Assembly: GCA_019055375.1 (NCBI GenBank)
Contig: JAHQIW010007065.1
Span: 62,001-126,000, forward strand
Source of the DNA: Parelaphostrongylus tenuis
Taxonomy: Eukaryota > Nematoda > Chromadorea > Rhabditida > Metastrongylidae
Length of the DNA: 64,000 nt
Direction: 5' to 3'
Under the pieces are notes generated by a model. That model made no database searches. It saw nothing but the letters and a program-made list of their open reading frames with translations, and was not told the origin of the DNA. Of this stretch, positions 34,886 through 47,945 are shown piece after piece. Positions within the stretch are counted from its first letter, which is position 1, and each line of letters begins with the position of its first letter. The position numbers were made by a program, and so were the translations under genes.

Positions 34886-35329
34886 TCCGATGCTAGAAAG
34901 ATATTCCTTGGAAACGACATCGTCAAAACCCGGAAGCGTCTTTTCGATCCCAGAACACTCCCGAGTCGGTCAAAATTATTTATTCATTCATACTTTGTCT
35001 ATTGATTCGATCTCAATATCATCTACGAATCAACTGAAAGGAAATGCGGCTGCCAGGGACCGGATGCCGAACAAATTTCTTGGAAATGGCATCATCAAGA
35101 TCTCAAGACCTGGAAACGCCCTTGCAAGGTTAAGTCAGGACTGCAAGGAATGTCGATTTGCACAACGAGCAATAAGTTCAGCCTCAGTACCCCGTACACT
35201 CGGTGCTCCCGTCTATGGAGCCAGGGGGCGATAGAACCGATGAAAGACTACGAAACCACGGGATACGAAGGATACTCGGGGCGTCATTGGAACCGGATCT
35301 ATTGAATACGCAGTCGACACGCCACGGAA

Positions 35330-37990
35330 ATTGTTTTCTACTCTGTAGGCATAATGCAAGAACACTCTCCACTGGCGCCAATCTTCACGCATTTCTTAAT
35401 TCAGCAAATCGCCTGAAATTTCACGTAACTGCCGTACAAGAAACGAAAACCAGGAAGACCGACATAAGTCAACTGAACAACGGCACACTCGTAATTCGCG
35501 GAGAAAAGAGCCATCACGAAATGTCGGAGGCGTTGGCTTTGTTGTTCACCCTCACCCGTCCATCACCCATCTCGGCGACTTATATGAAATCGTTTCCTTT
35601 CGCCTAGCTATTCTTCCACACCATCTGAAGCGTAATCCTAAAATTACTGTCATCGACTGTTATTCACAAACTGGCGCAGCTGATGGACACGAACTGGACG
35701 CTTTTCACCATCAGTTGGAAGAAGATATCCGCAATGATAAAGCGTATTACAAAGTAGTTGTCGGATACTTCAATGCCAGATTAGGAATGGCAAACGAGAG
35801 TGTATACAGATTGGAAAATTTGGATTAGAAGAAACGAAAATGGAAACCGTCTCGCTGGATTCTTGTCTGTGGCACGTCTCTTCCACTGGAATTCACTTTT
35901 CCAGAAAAAAGAACAACGCCGCTGGATATGGGAGACGATGCATGCGAAAATCGACCATGTACTCCCAGCCAGAGGATGGTGCCTGCTTGAAACAACCGTA
36001 GTGCCATCATTCTCTTCAGGGTCCGATCACCACCTTCTTCGTGCAAGGATACGCTTCAGCCTAAACTGGAAGAGAATTCATGTCATCGATCAGGAAGGAG
36101 TCGTCAAACCACGTACGACGAGAACATTCTAGACGAAATCCTATCCAACCATGACCGGCAAGTTAAGGATGATCCAATCGAAGATTACGAGCTGCTTGTC
36201 GAAGGACTGAAAAGGTGCGCCGACTTAGCTTCAGTTGCTTAACTCAGTATAGCCGATCGCATCTCCTCCACCACGAATGAATTGCTCGAAAAGCGAAGAA
36301 AGCAGAAGCTGGAACCTAATGCAACACATCTAGCTCGGTTGATATCAAATACCAGCTGCAGAAGAGCTTTATAGGAGGATCTACATCAGTATGGACAGAA
36401 GAAACTGTTAGAAGCAGCACAAGGAAGATCTAGTCCGGAGAAATGCAGCCGGTTCTGGGTGATTATAGTATTACGCTATCAGCGTTAATGAACGAAAATG
36501 GGATCACGAAAACCTCCCGCCACGGTATGGAATTGATAACGGAAAATACTACACCAATCTTTTTCGTTCCATTTCTATCACCCTGGTTTCGGACCCCGTA
36601 ATCCCCACTGGAGAAAAGCTGCCTGGGATTCTCACTTTTTAGTTTGAGTTACAATAGAAAGCATGAAGAAAGGCGCGGCTTCAGGACCTAATAACATCTC
36701 TTCCAATTTGCTGCCAGCCGCAGGCCATAATATACATGTACTTCTCGCGACACATATGACATGTTAACTTCGAAAGGAAAAAAGCTCAGACCAATGGAGG
36801 ACGTCGCGCACAGTCATCATCCATAAAAGGGTGACCGAAGGAATCTTTGCAACTATTGTCCAATTTGCTTGTTAAGCATACTTTACAAGTTTTTTACTGA
36901 GATGATCCTTCTGCGCATATCAAGATCACTGGATGAGGCGCTATTAGTTGAGCAAGCATAATTTCGACAGAGATGCTGTTGCATGGACCACATCCAAACA
37001 TTGTCGAGGGTCATTGAAGTCTGTCGGGAATACCACCTACCACCGATCTCAACTTTCATCGACTATGACAAAGCATTTTGTAGCGTCGAAACGAACGCAG
37101 TACTATAAGCGCCTGTCGATCAAGGAGTGGAATCCCCTTAGATAGAAACTTTATCAGACTAATACCAAAACTGTACCACCAAAATACAGCTCTTTTATCG
37201 ATCATCTTACCATACCCTTGAAAAAGGAGTTCGACAGGCAACACTATACCGCCAAAGCAGTTCACCGCCGCACTGCAGTGGATAATGAAATTACTTGATT
37301 GGGACTAGAAAGGCATACGCATTGATGGAAAATTCCATTCAAATTTTCGCTTTGCGGATGACATTGTCTCATTCTTGAATAGCATTACTGAAGCAAGGAC
37401 GGTGATCGGAGCCTGATGAGTAGTTCTCCCCCCCCATCCCTCCCCCCCCCTTCCCCCCTCCCCGCACTCTGTTATGCAGCGGAGACGTGGGCTGATACTT
37501 CGACCACGCCAAGACTACTACGAACAACTCACAGAGCGCTGAACGATGTCTTCTAAAAATCAAAAGGCGCTCACAACATGTAGCCGGCTTGCCCAGCTCA
37601 GATCTCAGAAGTTTATCCCATTTTCGTGGTCCAGGGTAATTTGTGTTGAGATCGAAGCATAGATGGGCCAGTCATATACTAGAAGCAACAGACGACAGAT
37701 GGTCGAAACGAACTGTATAGTCTACGCCACAAGAACATACCCGTCCTTGAAGACGACCACCTACACGTTGAGCGGTTGTATTCGTTAAAAGTATTAATCA
37801 ACTGCATTCATATCTGCATTCGCATCAGCTGTATTCGCACCTGTCGATACTCTACAAATCGCGGTATGAAACTGCGCCAGTGGTCGTGGTCGAATGAAAC
37901 CACCGCAATAGACGGCAGTGCGAGAAGACGAGGCGAGTGGAAGATGTGCTGCGGTCCGCACAATTCGTGAAGACGATTCGTCCAAGTATC
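35330..37990 (+). pseudogene. RTE-type retrotransposon, endonuclease and RT, broken
   Basis: In order: endonuclease start CRHNARTLSTGANL and TAVQETKTRK; VVGYFNARLG; WETMHAKIDHVL and SGSDHHLLRARIRFS; then RT blocks GDRRNLCNYCPICLLSI near 36825, SRSLDEALLVEQA, HIQTLSRVIEVCREYHLPP, TFIDYDKAF (RT palm), and near 37355 FALRMT where FADDI would be. The tail after 37600 is degraded. Frameshifts, stops and a C-rich insertion at 37425-37461 disable it. This is the most complete copy in the window. Confidence 0.88.
37425..37462 (+). repeat. C-rich tract inside the RTE pseudogene
   Basis: About 38 bases, nearly all C and T, with C runs up to 10. It interrupts the reverse-transcriptase region. The minus strand could form G-quadruplexes. 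Confidence 0.9.
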
Positions 37991-38009
37991 CAAGTAAGTA
38001 AGTTTTAAG

Positions 38010-38640
38010 TGTACTCTACATGCTTTTGACAAAGATCATCCTTTTGCGAACATCAAAGACCTTGAGCGAGGCACACCTAGTTGAACAAGCAGGATTGCAA
38101 ACGGGATTCAGCTGTCTAAGTCACATTCCAAACCGTGATACCGGTCACTAAAGTCTACTGGGAATACCATATGACTCTCTTTCTATCACAGATTGATTAT
38201 GAAAGCATTTGGCACAGTGCAAGCATATACAATCCCATCAACGCTCGTAGACCCAATATACACCCCGTCCTATATAAACTTTTTTAACAGAGTGCTATTG
38301 GAATTACACGCGAAAATTTAGCACCTCCAACGACCCATCACCATAAGTGTCAAAAAGGAACTTTGGTAAGGTGACACAATATCGCTGAAGATGCTCTCTG
38401 TGCACTAGAATGGGTAATGAAGTCTCTTGATTGGGACAAAAGGCGTATATTGATGGAAGATTTCGACCAAACTTTATTCACCTGCAATATCGCCATCTAT
38501 TCTCAAAGTACAGCTTAATTTAAGACGTTGCTCAATAAACTTATCGAAGCAGGAAAAAGGAATAGACTACGCATAAATAGGACAAATACTTTATTCATGA
38601 AAATCTATAGTGCGTAGGTGAACAAACTAAACTGGATGGT
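38010..38640 (+). pseudogene. second RTE reverse-transcriptase fragment
   Basis: TLSEAHLVEQAGLQTGFSCL restarts the RT domain right after the first copy's end. It continues with a decayed palm and IDGRFRPNF near 38450. It is a tandem or nested partial copy, more decayed than its neighbour. Confidence 0.7.
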
Positions 38641-38949
38641 TCTTTGATTACGAACGCGGCCTCACACGCATATTTTGGACGTTAATGGCATGGAGAACAA
38701 TATGAAGAAGGAACTAAAAGATGGAAAGTAGCATAGACGGCATTCGGATCATTCAAATGTACCGCTAACCAAACAGCGTACCATGAACTTTGTGCTCACT
38801 TTTCAATTTAACAATCCTTTCAGCGCACATTATGTCACTGAAAAAGTTGGAGCAGAGCACGAGATCCAGCAGTGCAGTTTTTAGCACGGATTCTCGGAAC
38901 GAGTGAAGTGCAGCTACAACACATCAATGGTTATATTTACCCCTCTGTA

Positions 38950-40050
38950 CGTGTACCATGAGTGGTACACACGAATTTTTGCGATTTTATCGTCAACTAT
39001 AGACTTCTTGTTAGACTTTAAACAGCCATTTGATAGCATAAGAATTTGTGGTTCTCACGGTATCTTTGGCTATTGGAAATGTTTTTTTCAGTGAGCTGTA
39101 GCAACGAAGAGAACATTGGGTTTTCTCATTGAAATGTACAGTATGATTTGCACTCATGTTCACATCGTCTTTTCAAGAGCAAAGGTTTCTCACCAAAGTT
39201 TCAGTAGGCATTTGATAGCTTGAGAAACGGTTATTCTAAGGATATACTTAGCTTTAGAACTGAATAGCAAATGCAGGTTTTTAGAGCGCTGTAAAAACGA
39301 TGAACAAAAACTGCGTTTCGCTTCCGGAGTGCTTTACGTGCTTCGCTATCGTTTATGCCTGACCTTACAGTAGAGTTTTGATAATCGTTCGACAGTTCGA
39401 AAAGTGTAGATTTTGAATACTAATCTGGCTTTTCATACCGATTTTTCATTACCCTGAATCGATTGAATTAAGACTACATTTCACATTCTGAGTGAACATT
39501 TAGTCTCTTAACTTCGCAGTAGCTAATTTGATGTTTGTATAGAGAGATCGTACCGCAGAGACAAACTGTGATCAGGCAGAATTAAATGTTACTGAAGGCC
39601 TTCTATAAAAGTTTTTTAGTAAAAAGAAAGTCGTGTTCTAAAGATTCCCACTTTTTGACACCATGGTAAAAAGGGGAAAACCACACATCTCCATTTCTTA
39701 CTTCTTATTTTCCGACAATATGCAACAGTGTAAAACTAAAACGGATTTCTTCCAATTTATGACTTTTTCAAGACGCTTATGTCGTGTGACTAGTACGCAG
39801 TAGAATTAGCTTACATAAAGTCCACAATCATCAATTTGTAGAGCACTTCTCTATAGAAATTGCATATTCCCACCCAAATTTTTCGATCCTTTCATTGATG
39901 TTGCTGATCTTTAGTTTGAACTATTTAATCAGCAAACAATAATCTATACAACAGCCATCGATCATTAGCAGTTTACCTTAATATCAGTACCGGTTAACAT
40001 ATAACCGCGTTGCATAGAATTTTGCTTGTTACAGTAAGCAAATCATGCGT
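38950..40050. repeat. ~180-bp repeat units and unassigned AT-rich DNA
   Basis: Units near 39030, 39200 and 39380 carry TTTGATAGCTTGAGAAACG-like and CGTTCGACAGTTCG cores. From 39550 to 40050 I recognise nothing. Confidence 0.5.
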
Positions 40051-40739
40051 TCTTTAACAATAAACATCAAATCCTGACATATCAGTTCTGGGTTCATAAA
40101 TGTCTTCAGTATTATACGACATGATTTTTCGACCTAAATTATACAATTTGTCAAACGCCAAAACGCTTATGAACACATTTCCAAAGAGCAGTGTTGAAGC
40201 AAGGTGAACAAATATTACATCGAGTGCACCTCGTGCTTGGTCTTTTAGCTTTGTTTCGAGCATAAGCAGTATTTGCGTATTAACAATTTGCTATGACATT
40301 CAATAGAACGTTCACAACGTGGCAAAGTGACTTCAAGAATGCGCGTGGGTGTCGACTGTGGAGCGGCGTGATCTTACAAGTATTTGAGATAAACACCCAT
40401 CTTGAAATCGGTGAACGAACTTTTCTTCACGCAGACTTTGTAGATTTTCCACGCGTTCATCAGGCGCATATGCGTCACCAGGTGAAAGAACAGGCGGATG
40501 TACCTGAACTGTGAAATTAAATACTGCGAAGCAATATTACAGCGTTATGCACTCACCATTTACATGTCTTCCTGGTGTTCGAAAATGGATATATGTCTGT
40601 TTAATGCGTCGGTCCCATTGCTGTCAACCTTCCCTTATCACGTAAAAGAAAACATTTGTGTTACAAACACCCGCATTTCTCCGAGGACGAGCTCTTTCTT
40701 TAGATTATGAGCACTCATTCGATAGAATAATTCCTGTGA

Positions 40740-40972
40740 TTTGAAGGCTGTGCTTATTTTCTCGCCTCCAGTGAAGTAATGCTGAAACGCGCAGATGGTG
40801 TAGAACATGATTTTATTTTGAATACTGCAGCGTTTTAGAAGGGTCTTTCCAAAAAAAGGGCATGTAGCGCAATAGAGAGATTTAAGTTTCTGAATGATTA
40901 CCAAAACACTCAAGAAATAATCTTGTTCAGCCAATAGGGTCACTTCTTCATTTGAGCCTAGATAACAGGAAA
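40740..40972 (+). mobile_element. right end of a foldback element, against the giant palindrome
   Basis: GTGTAGAACATGATTTTATT, AGAGATTTAAGTTTCTGAAT, GATTACCAAAACACTC and TTCATTTGAGCCTAGATAAC give the family's right arm and terminus. From about 40861 onward it is mirrored at 43975-44090. Confidence 0.7.
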
Positions 40973-43900
40973 GAATCAAGATCTGTTGTTATACATTTTC
41001 TTTATCGACATGCAAGCAAGCATCATTGCAACAGTTTCATTATATTAGTAACAGACATTGCAATCGGCCTCGAGGTATCGCTCGAGAACAGTCAATCTGA
41101 AAATTTATTTTGAGCCTTCCACGAGGTCTTTTAGTGCCACTTATACAGTACAAGACACGTGCTTTGGCCTTACAACCTCGTTAGTTAACAACAGTCAAAC
41201 CGGGAGATAGCTCGCAATGTGATGAAGATCTTCCCCTTCAAACAATGACGCGGTTTTTTAGTTCCTATTGATTGGAATCTTACATTGCGGCAGATAACGA
41301 GCAAAGTGTATTGGTGAGAGCTGGTGAAAGATGCTTCAAGTGTTCCGCTTACATTTTATTTGAATCGAATGCTGTTTTATTCTTTACTGGCGAAATAGCG
41401 TGCGAATTTTGGAATGGAAAACCGATGAAAGGAATTCATTCTCTTTTATTTTATATGACGATGAAAAAGTATGGCTCTTGAGGAGATCCGAATTCTAATC
41501 GTGAATGATTTCCTTCATTGGCGATCTTGAAGCTACGACTTTCCGTGAGAGTGACGGGGTTTAATCATTTTAATCATGTTAATCATCTATTTACCGAAAC
41601 TCTTGCAGCCTTTGCGGTTCTTTTCCCAGCTTTTGCAGCTCTGGCCAGCTACTGTTCTTCTCTATTTAAGATCTGCTTCTGTCGCTTCTTTGTAACATCT
41701 TACATGCATTTAACAGCGGTCTTTACACGAGAGTCGACTCATGATATGACACCCCAATTGGTAATAGTTTTGGGACTTCGTTGTTTGAATTTGGCGGCTT
41801 TCTATATTTCCCATAAAAAATGGACAATCACACGAATGAGGTGACGTTCTGATACAATTTATAATTTAGGAACAACAGCGATATCGATTAGGCAGAACCT
41901 TCGACTTATTAGGGTCTGGTATATTCCGTTATTATATACTCCACTAGGAGAAATTCACACCCATCATTTGAAGTGAGGCTTTTGAAAGTGCAAGTTACCA
42001 TAGATGGCCTTAATCGTCATGACGAATTCAGGAGGCCTGTCATCCTGTTCGTTCCATACTAGCCCGGTAACACGAAGTTGTTGAGGTTCAACATTTGCTT
42101 GGAAATCTCTAACAAAGACCTTGAAAAATGAATAATTATGAAGAATTTAAGAATATATACGAAACTTCGTACGTAATCACAGTATGATAATATGTCACGT
42201 TCACTTTCTCACCATTATACACTCAGTTCACTGTAATAGAATACAAGATTCACTTTCATTCTCTAGCTCCTCGCATCAAACTCTCAATAAAAATGCTCTC
42301 ATTTTAGTTTAACAGTTCGAAATCGCGGACGGAATATCTGTTGAATTTTGTTTATTTTCACCATTTTTAGTTTTATTACATGTATTATTACAGTACTGCA
42401 CCTGAGCTTATGATCGCACTGAAAACGTAAAAATGTGTAGGTGTTGTACTATCATAGGGTGAAATCATATAATATTTCACATGTATTTTTCAGGCGCTTT
42501 CAAATGGTTAAGCCAAGATGGAAGCATTTTTAGACAGAAATCGATGAGTTTAACTTGATAATACCAGTGGACCTTGTAATCTACTAGAACGGGCGGAGTG
42601 ATAACGGTCATAAGAAATTTCATATATATTTCGCTTGGGATTTGAATCATTTAAGCTAGGATGAGAGCATTTTTAGATAGAGTTCGATGAGAGGAACTAG
42701 AAAGTGCCTGTGAATCTTGTATTCCATTACAGTGAGCTGAGTTATAACGGTGAGAAAGTGAACGTGACACATCATACTGTGATTACGTGCGAAGTTTCGT
42801 ATATATTCTTATATTCTTCATAATTATTCATTTTTCAAGGCCATTGTTAGAGATTTCCATGCGAATGTTGAACCTCAACAACTTCGTGTTACCGAACTAG
42901 TACGGAACGAACAGGATGAGGAGCCTCCTGAATTAGTCATAACGATTAAGGCCATCTATGGTAACTTGCACTTCCAAAAGCCTCACTTCAAATGATGAGT
43001 GTGAATTTCTCCTAGTGGAGTATATAATAACGGAATATACCAGACCCTAATAAGTCGAACGTCCTGTCTAATCGATATCGCTGTTGTTCCTAAATTATAA
43101 ATTGGATCAGAACATCACCTCCTTTATGTGATTATCCATTTTTATGGGATGTATAGAAAGCAGCCAAATTCAAACAACGAAGTCCCAAAACTATCACCAA
43201 TTGGGATGTCAAATCATTAGTCGACTTTTGGGTAAAGACCGCTGTTAAATGCATGTAAGATGTTACAAAGGAGCGATAGAAGCAGATCTTAAATAGAGAA
43301 GAACAGTAGCTGGCCAGAGCTGCAAAAGCTGTGTAAAGAATTCGTAAAGGCTGCAAGAGTTTCGGTGATTAGATGATTAAACCTCGTCACTCTCACGGAA
43401 AGTTGTAGCTTCAAGATCGCCAATGGAGAAAATCATTCACGATTAGAATTCGGATCTCTTCAAGAGCCATACTTTTTCATCTTCATATAAAATAAAAGAG
43501 AATGAATTCCTTTCATCGGTTTTCCATTCAAAAATTCGCACACTATTACGTCGGTAGGGAATAAAACAGTACTCAATTAAAACAAAATGTAACCGGAATA
43601 CTTGAAGCCTCTCTCACCAACTCTCATTAATACAGTCTGCTCGTTATCTGCCGGTTTGTAGGATTCCAATCAAAAGGAACTAAAAACCGCGTCATTGTTT
43701 AAAGCGGAAGATCTTCATTACATTGCGAGCTATCTCTCAATTTGACTGTTGTTAACTGACGAGTTGTATGGCCGAAAAACGTGTCTTATACTGTATAAGT
43801 GGCCCTAAAAGACCTCTTGGAAGGATCAAAATAAATTTTCAGATCGTACTGTTCTCGGGCGAGACCTCAAGGCCGATTACATTGTCTCTTACATATATAA

Positions 43901-44090
43901 TGATACTGTTGCAATGATGTTTGCTTCCATGTCGATGAGGAAAATGTATAACAACAGATTTTGATTCTTTCCTGTTATGTAGGCACAAATGAAAAAGTTA
44001 CCCTATTGGCTGGACAAAATAATTTCATAAGTGTTTTAGTGACCATTCAAAAGCTTAAATCTCTTGCTATTGCTCTACATGCTCTACATG
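40861..44090. repeat. 3.2-kb giant inverted repeat
   Basis: Left arm 40861-42312 and right arm 42650-44090 are reverse complements over about 1.45 kb with scattered substitutions and indels. Examples: CATAGATGGCCTTAATCGT against ACGATTAAGGCCATCTATG, and GATATCGATTAGGC against the decayed GTCTAATCGATATC. The spacer is about 340 bp. Each arm includes a family C MITE end (41100-41200, mirrored at 43770-43840) and one shadow frame of ~70-108 codons. No RT or transposase motif seen. Confidence 0.92.
42430..42770. repeat. diverged two-copy tandem repeat at the palindrome centre
   Basis: AAGCCAAGATGGAAGCATTTTTAGACAG is followed about 150 bp later by TAAGCTAGGATGAGAGCATTTTTAGATAG, with matching downstream text. 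The second unit overlaps the right arm's inner end. A related stretch occurs at 55940-55990. Confidence 0.7.
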
Positions 44091-44109
44091 CGCTTGAAAC
44101 CCGAAAAAG

Positions 44110-45065
44110 TCAGTAGGTAGAGGCTTTCGTCCATTGGTTGTCCTTCATGCGCATCACGTGCATGACTTACCATGTACTCGATAGTCTGGCATGTAGAACG
44201 GTATTTGTAATCTTCAATCATTGACGTAGGTTTGAAACTTCAGATCCCTTCTTTTATTTGTGGCATAGGGGATACTTCAAGCATCAACCTTTGGACTGCA
44301 CATTCAATAACGCCGAATGATCTTTCATCTTGCTCATGTAGCAACCAGGTTTCTGATGCATATGCTAGTGCAGGGATAACCGTTGAGTTGAAAAGTAGGC
44401 AATGACCTTAACGTTCGTCGATCTCTTTACTTTGTCCTCGATGCTCTGAAATGCTCTGCAAGTAGCTCGCTTCTTTCTGCTCAATTTCGGAGTTACGTCG
44501 ATCATCATGTTGATTTCTCCCCTAGATATAACAAGTTGAACATTAAAAGATCATTATATCGTTAAGCGTGAATGGAGCATTAGAGACTCATTCGTGCCTC
44601 AAAAAACAACGAGTTCCTTCAATAAAGTCAAGATCTAATCATTCTGAAGACGTTGTTGAAAAAAATAAAAAATGGTTTTGCCTGGCTAATGCTTGGTGTC
44701 ATAAGGATGATATCAGCAGCGAAACGGAGATGGCTCAATTGTCGACCTTCGATTTTCACTTCCATATTGTCCTCGTCTAACGTTCAAATGACGTTTTGAA
44801 CAGTGGCAATGAATGATTTCATTGAGCTTATATCGCCTTGTAGAACACAATTTCTTATGTCTATAATAAAGTCGTTATGAAATAGCGATCTTTAAAATGT
44901 GAAATCTTTGTATTGCTCGCAAAATATCGCTGTACGATGAGCAGGGCCGCCGTTGTTGTCCACATCCCCTGTGACTGCTTTTACATCCGCTGAATCAAAA
45001 GCTTTCCTTGAATTGACGAAAGGGAGACGGAGCAATTTTTTGTACTCTTGTGACATTATAATGAT
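44110..45065 (-). pseudogene. RTE-type retrotransposon fragment
   Basis: On the minus strand: FVNSRKAFDSADVKAVTG near 45000 (RT palm), then KLSRKKRA near 44490, AFQSIEDKVKRSTNVKVIAY, LLFNSTVIPALAYASETWLL near 44360, and HVMRMKDNQWTKAS near 44140. The middle of the RT is missing or unreadable. It begins where the giant palindrome stops. Confidence 0.8.
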
Positions 45066-45179
45066 TCTTATGATCGTGTGTATGTGGTCCGTTATTCCAT
45101 TTCCTCTTCAATAACTTATTTTCCCGCATGACTATTCTTTGTCCAGTGTTTTATTAAAGCTGCTTGATAGGACTCGAGA

Positions 45180-45935
45180 GAAGATTTTATAGAAGAGAGA
45201 CAGAAGGCAGATTGGGAGAGAGCTTGCGATGTCATGAAGATCGATCTTTACGGACAATAATGCGGTTTTATTACTTTCTACCAACTATGATCTTGCATTC
45301 AAGCAGATAACGAGCAAAGTGTATCAATGAGAACTGGCGAGAGGTACCCCAATTGTCCCGGTTACATCTTGTTTGAATCAAGTGTTGCTTTGTTCTTTAA
45401 CGACAAAATAGCGCGCCAAGTTTTGCAATAGAAAATCGATGAGATGTATTTATCCCTTTTTATTTCATAAGACGGTGAGGAACTATGGCTCTTAAGGAGA
45501 TCCGAGTTCTGATCGTGGATGATTTTCTCTACTCCAGATCAGAAAGCTACAACATTCCATCAGAGTGTTTGCAGCATTTACCAGCTGCTGTTCTTCTCTA
45601 TTAAAGATCTAATTCTATCACTTCTTTGCAGCGTCTCACATGTCTAGACAAGATGTTTCAATTACCTGTAGATCCTGTGATTCCAAGTTGACGCATCGGC
45701 TCAAGTTTTTGTGGAGACAAGGGTCTTTTAGTGACTTTAACACTCCCGGCTTTTATAGTGCTAACCTGAAGCTGCTCCTTTAGCCGATCATCCTCAATGT
45801 TTTTGAAAACGGTCTCTACCCGAGAGTTGGTAATAATTTCAGTACATTCCATTTTTAAATAGTTTTAGAATGCGATTATTGAATTTGGCGGCTTTCTCTA
45901 TTTTTTGTAAAAAATGGATCGTTACATTCATTTTG
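45180..45935 (+). repeat. third, single-arm copy of the giant-palindrome sequence
   Basis: Collinear with 41200-41840 (GGGAGAGAGCTTGCGATGTC, CAGATAACGAGCAAAGTGTA, GGCTCTTAAGGAGATCCGAG, TTGGCGGCTTTCT), with more divergence. It contains about 165 bp (45641-45806) that both palindrome arms lack. Confidence 0.8.
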
Positions 45936-45939
45936 AAGG

Positions 45940-47940
45940 GAGCGCCAATGCTACTGTCACTTTTGCGATCTTAACTTTTGAGGAATAGTCCTTCTCCGGT
46001 GTCATAGACGGCGTAGAATGGGTAGCGCTTTCTCGTCTTAAACAAGGCAATGAAGTCGTACGTAACCCTTACTTGTATTCATTAAGAAATCTTCTACTAG
46101 GTACAGATCATCATTCTAATCCATTCAGAATTTGATAGCTTAGTTTTGCTTTGAGATAACACAACAGCCTCTCTCTTTTCGTTCCTACCCGATTCTGCTG
46201 TACCGAAAGCTTTTTTTGAGATCGGGCAATGAGGCTCAGTTTGAGCATTGTTTTTAGCGTTTAATACTTGACTTATCACTTGCTACTAAACTCTAAACGT
46301 TGGATGTGGGTACTCACAAGTTGTCTGTGATTACTCGGAGGAACAGAAGGGCTTGAGTGTTTGAGAAGAATCTTAACCGCTATCTCCTATGTACACTGCA
46401 GCTGCTTAGTGCAGGCTTCTAGCCAATTTGACTCACAGAAATATAAGTAAGTCTATTGAATCGGCACGCTGCCAAAACGGAAGTATACTTCACGGTCGCT
46501 TTTTGTTCGCGTTCGACTTTCGTATCTACCACCTGAAAACGGGTCATGTGCCCGTGTAGCCGACAAGGATGAGATCTCTCAAAGTGAGAAACTACATATA
46601 TTGCGATGTTAGCGGCACGTGATCAAACAATAGGTGTGAGCTATAGTGTATGATTCACGAAATTCGAAGTCTCAAGAAATAAGGGAATCTATACTATACA
46701 CAGCGCAATGACTATGCATACAGGTAGATCAAAAGGCAGCATGAACAATATTAGACTATGAGGAGAATAATGCATTGAGCTCAGAAAATAGAACCTCTCA
46801 TCGAGCTCTAAGCGACTTCGTAGTTAAGACGTTGTGGAATAAAGGAGCCACTCCTAAAGTTAGCCCTATATACTGTGTGTGTGCAGTTGTAGCTGCACCA
46901 TTCGGTAATTTTCCGTTATGCGCACCCTGTTTCAGCCGCTCAAAAAAAGCCCGTTTTCTCAGGTTTTCAGAGTTTTAGTAGATATTCGATAGCTTGAATT
47001 TCTAGGAATGCAATGGCGTTCTTTATATTCGAAATAGTTTTCTGACTGTGTTTTGACTACAGGAACAAGACCGTGTTTCCCAGTCAAGCAGTGTTCCCCG
47101 GAAAGAGCTTTTTCCCAAGACTTCAGTGACCATTAAATATTTCTGATCTCAATAATTTCAGAAGTGGCTTTAGATTTGAGAGATCTTTTCAATGTGCTGT
47201 GGCAGTTATAGGAAAATTGGGTGTCGTACTCAGTGCAAACGCTTTGTTTTCGTTTGTGGATAAGATTTCGCAGCATTGCTACCAAGTCACTGTGCTTTTT
47301 GCAGCATCTCGGTTGAATGGGAAACACAAGTTTTTTTTTGCTACTACAACATCGTGAGTAATTTTTCCCAAAAACAGAGTAATCGTTGAAATCGTCGAGG
47401 TCTAAGCTATCAAATGATTACTAAAACTCCAGCGTAAAAGATTTGTTCAAGGAGAAATACTTGAATGTGAAAGGTAATTTTTTTCACTGTTAAAGAGCAT
47501 TAAAAGTCGCTCTCCTAAATGGCGTGTACCATGAACATGCTCGAGATTATAGCTATCGAATGTCTGTTAGAATTCTGAAAAAAAATCAGAAAACGCGTTT
47601 CTCTCGAGGGGTCATATCAGAGTTCAGATGTCGAAAATGATCCAAGTTTGGGGAATTCAACACTCTTTTGGCTGCCACAGCGCACCTTGATGCCGTTTTT
47701 AAGGATCATGTTTGCCTTCGAAATTGTCAAGATTTATGCTATCGAAAGATTATTTCAGCGGAAAATGCTCAAGTACCGAACATGGCCTTATTTTTCTGTT
47801 ACAGTGTAATGAAAAACTATTTCAGACATAGAGTACATCTTCAATATTCAAATTGTCGTACGTTTACCAATACATTGAAAGAAATCAAAAGAAGCGTTTT
47901 CCTCAAGGGACTAAATGGAGCTGAGATAATGAGAAAGGGT
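45940..47940. other. intergenic, repeat units from 46.95 kb onward
   Basis: 45940-46950 shows no supported feature. From 46965 the ~180-bp unit recurs (TAGATATTCGATAGCTTGAA; inverted GCTATCAAATGATTACTAA near 47410; GCTATCGAATGTCTGTTAG near 47550). Confidence 0.5.
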
Positions 47941-47945
47941 ACGTA

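Noticed and set aside
41518..41844. 108-codon frame in the giant palindrome and its mirror
   Set aside because: The same peptide appears on both arms only because the DNA is mirrored; no start context or known domain.
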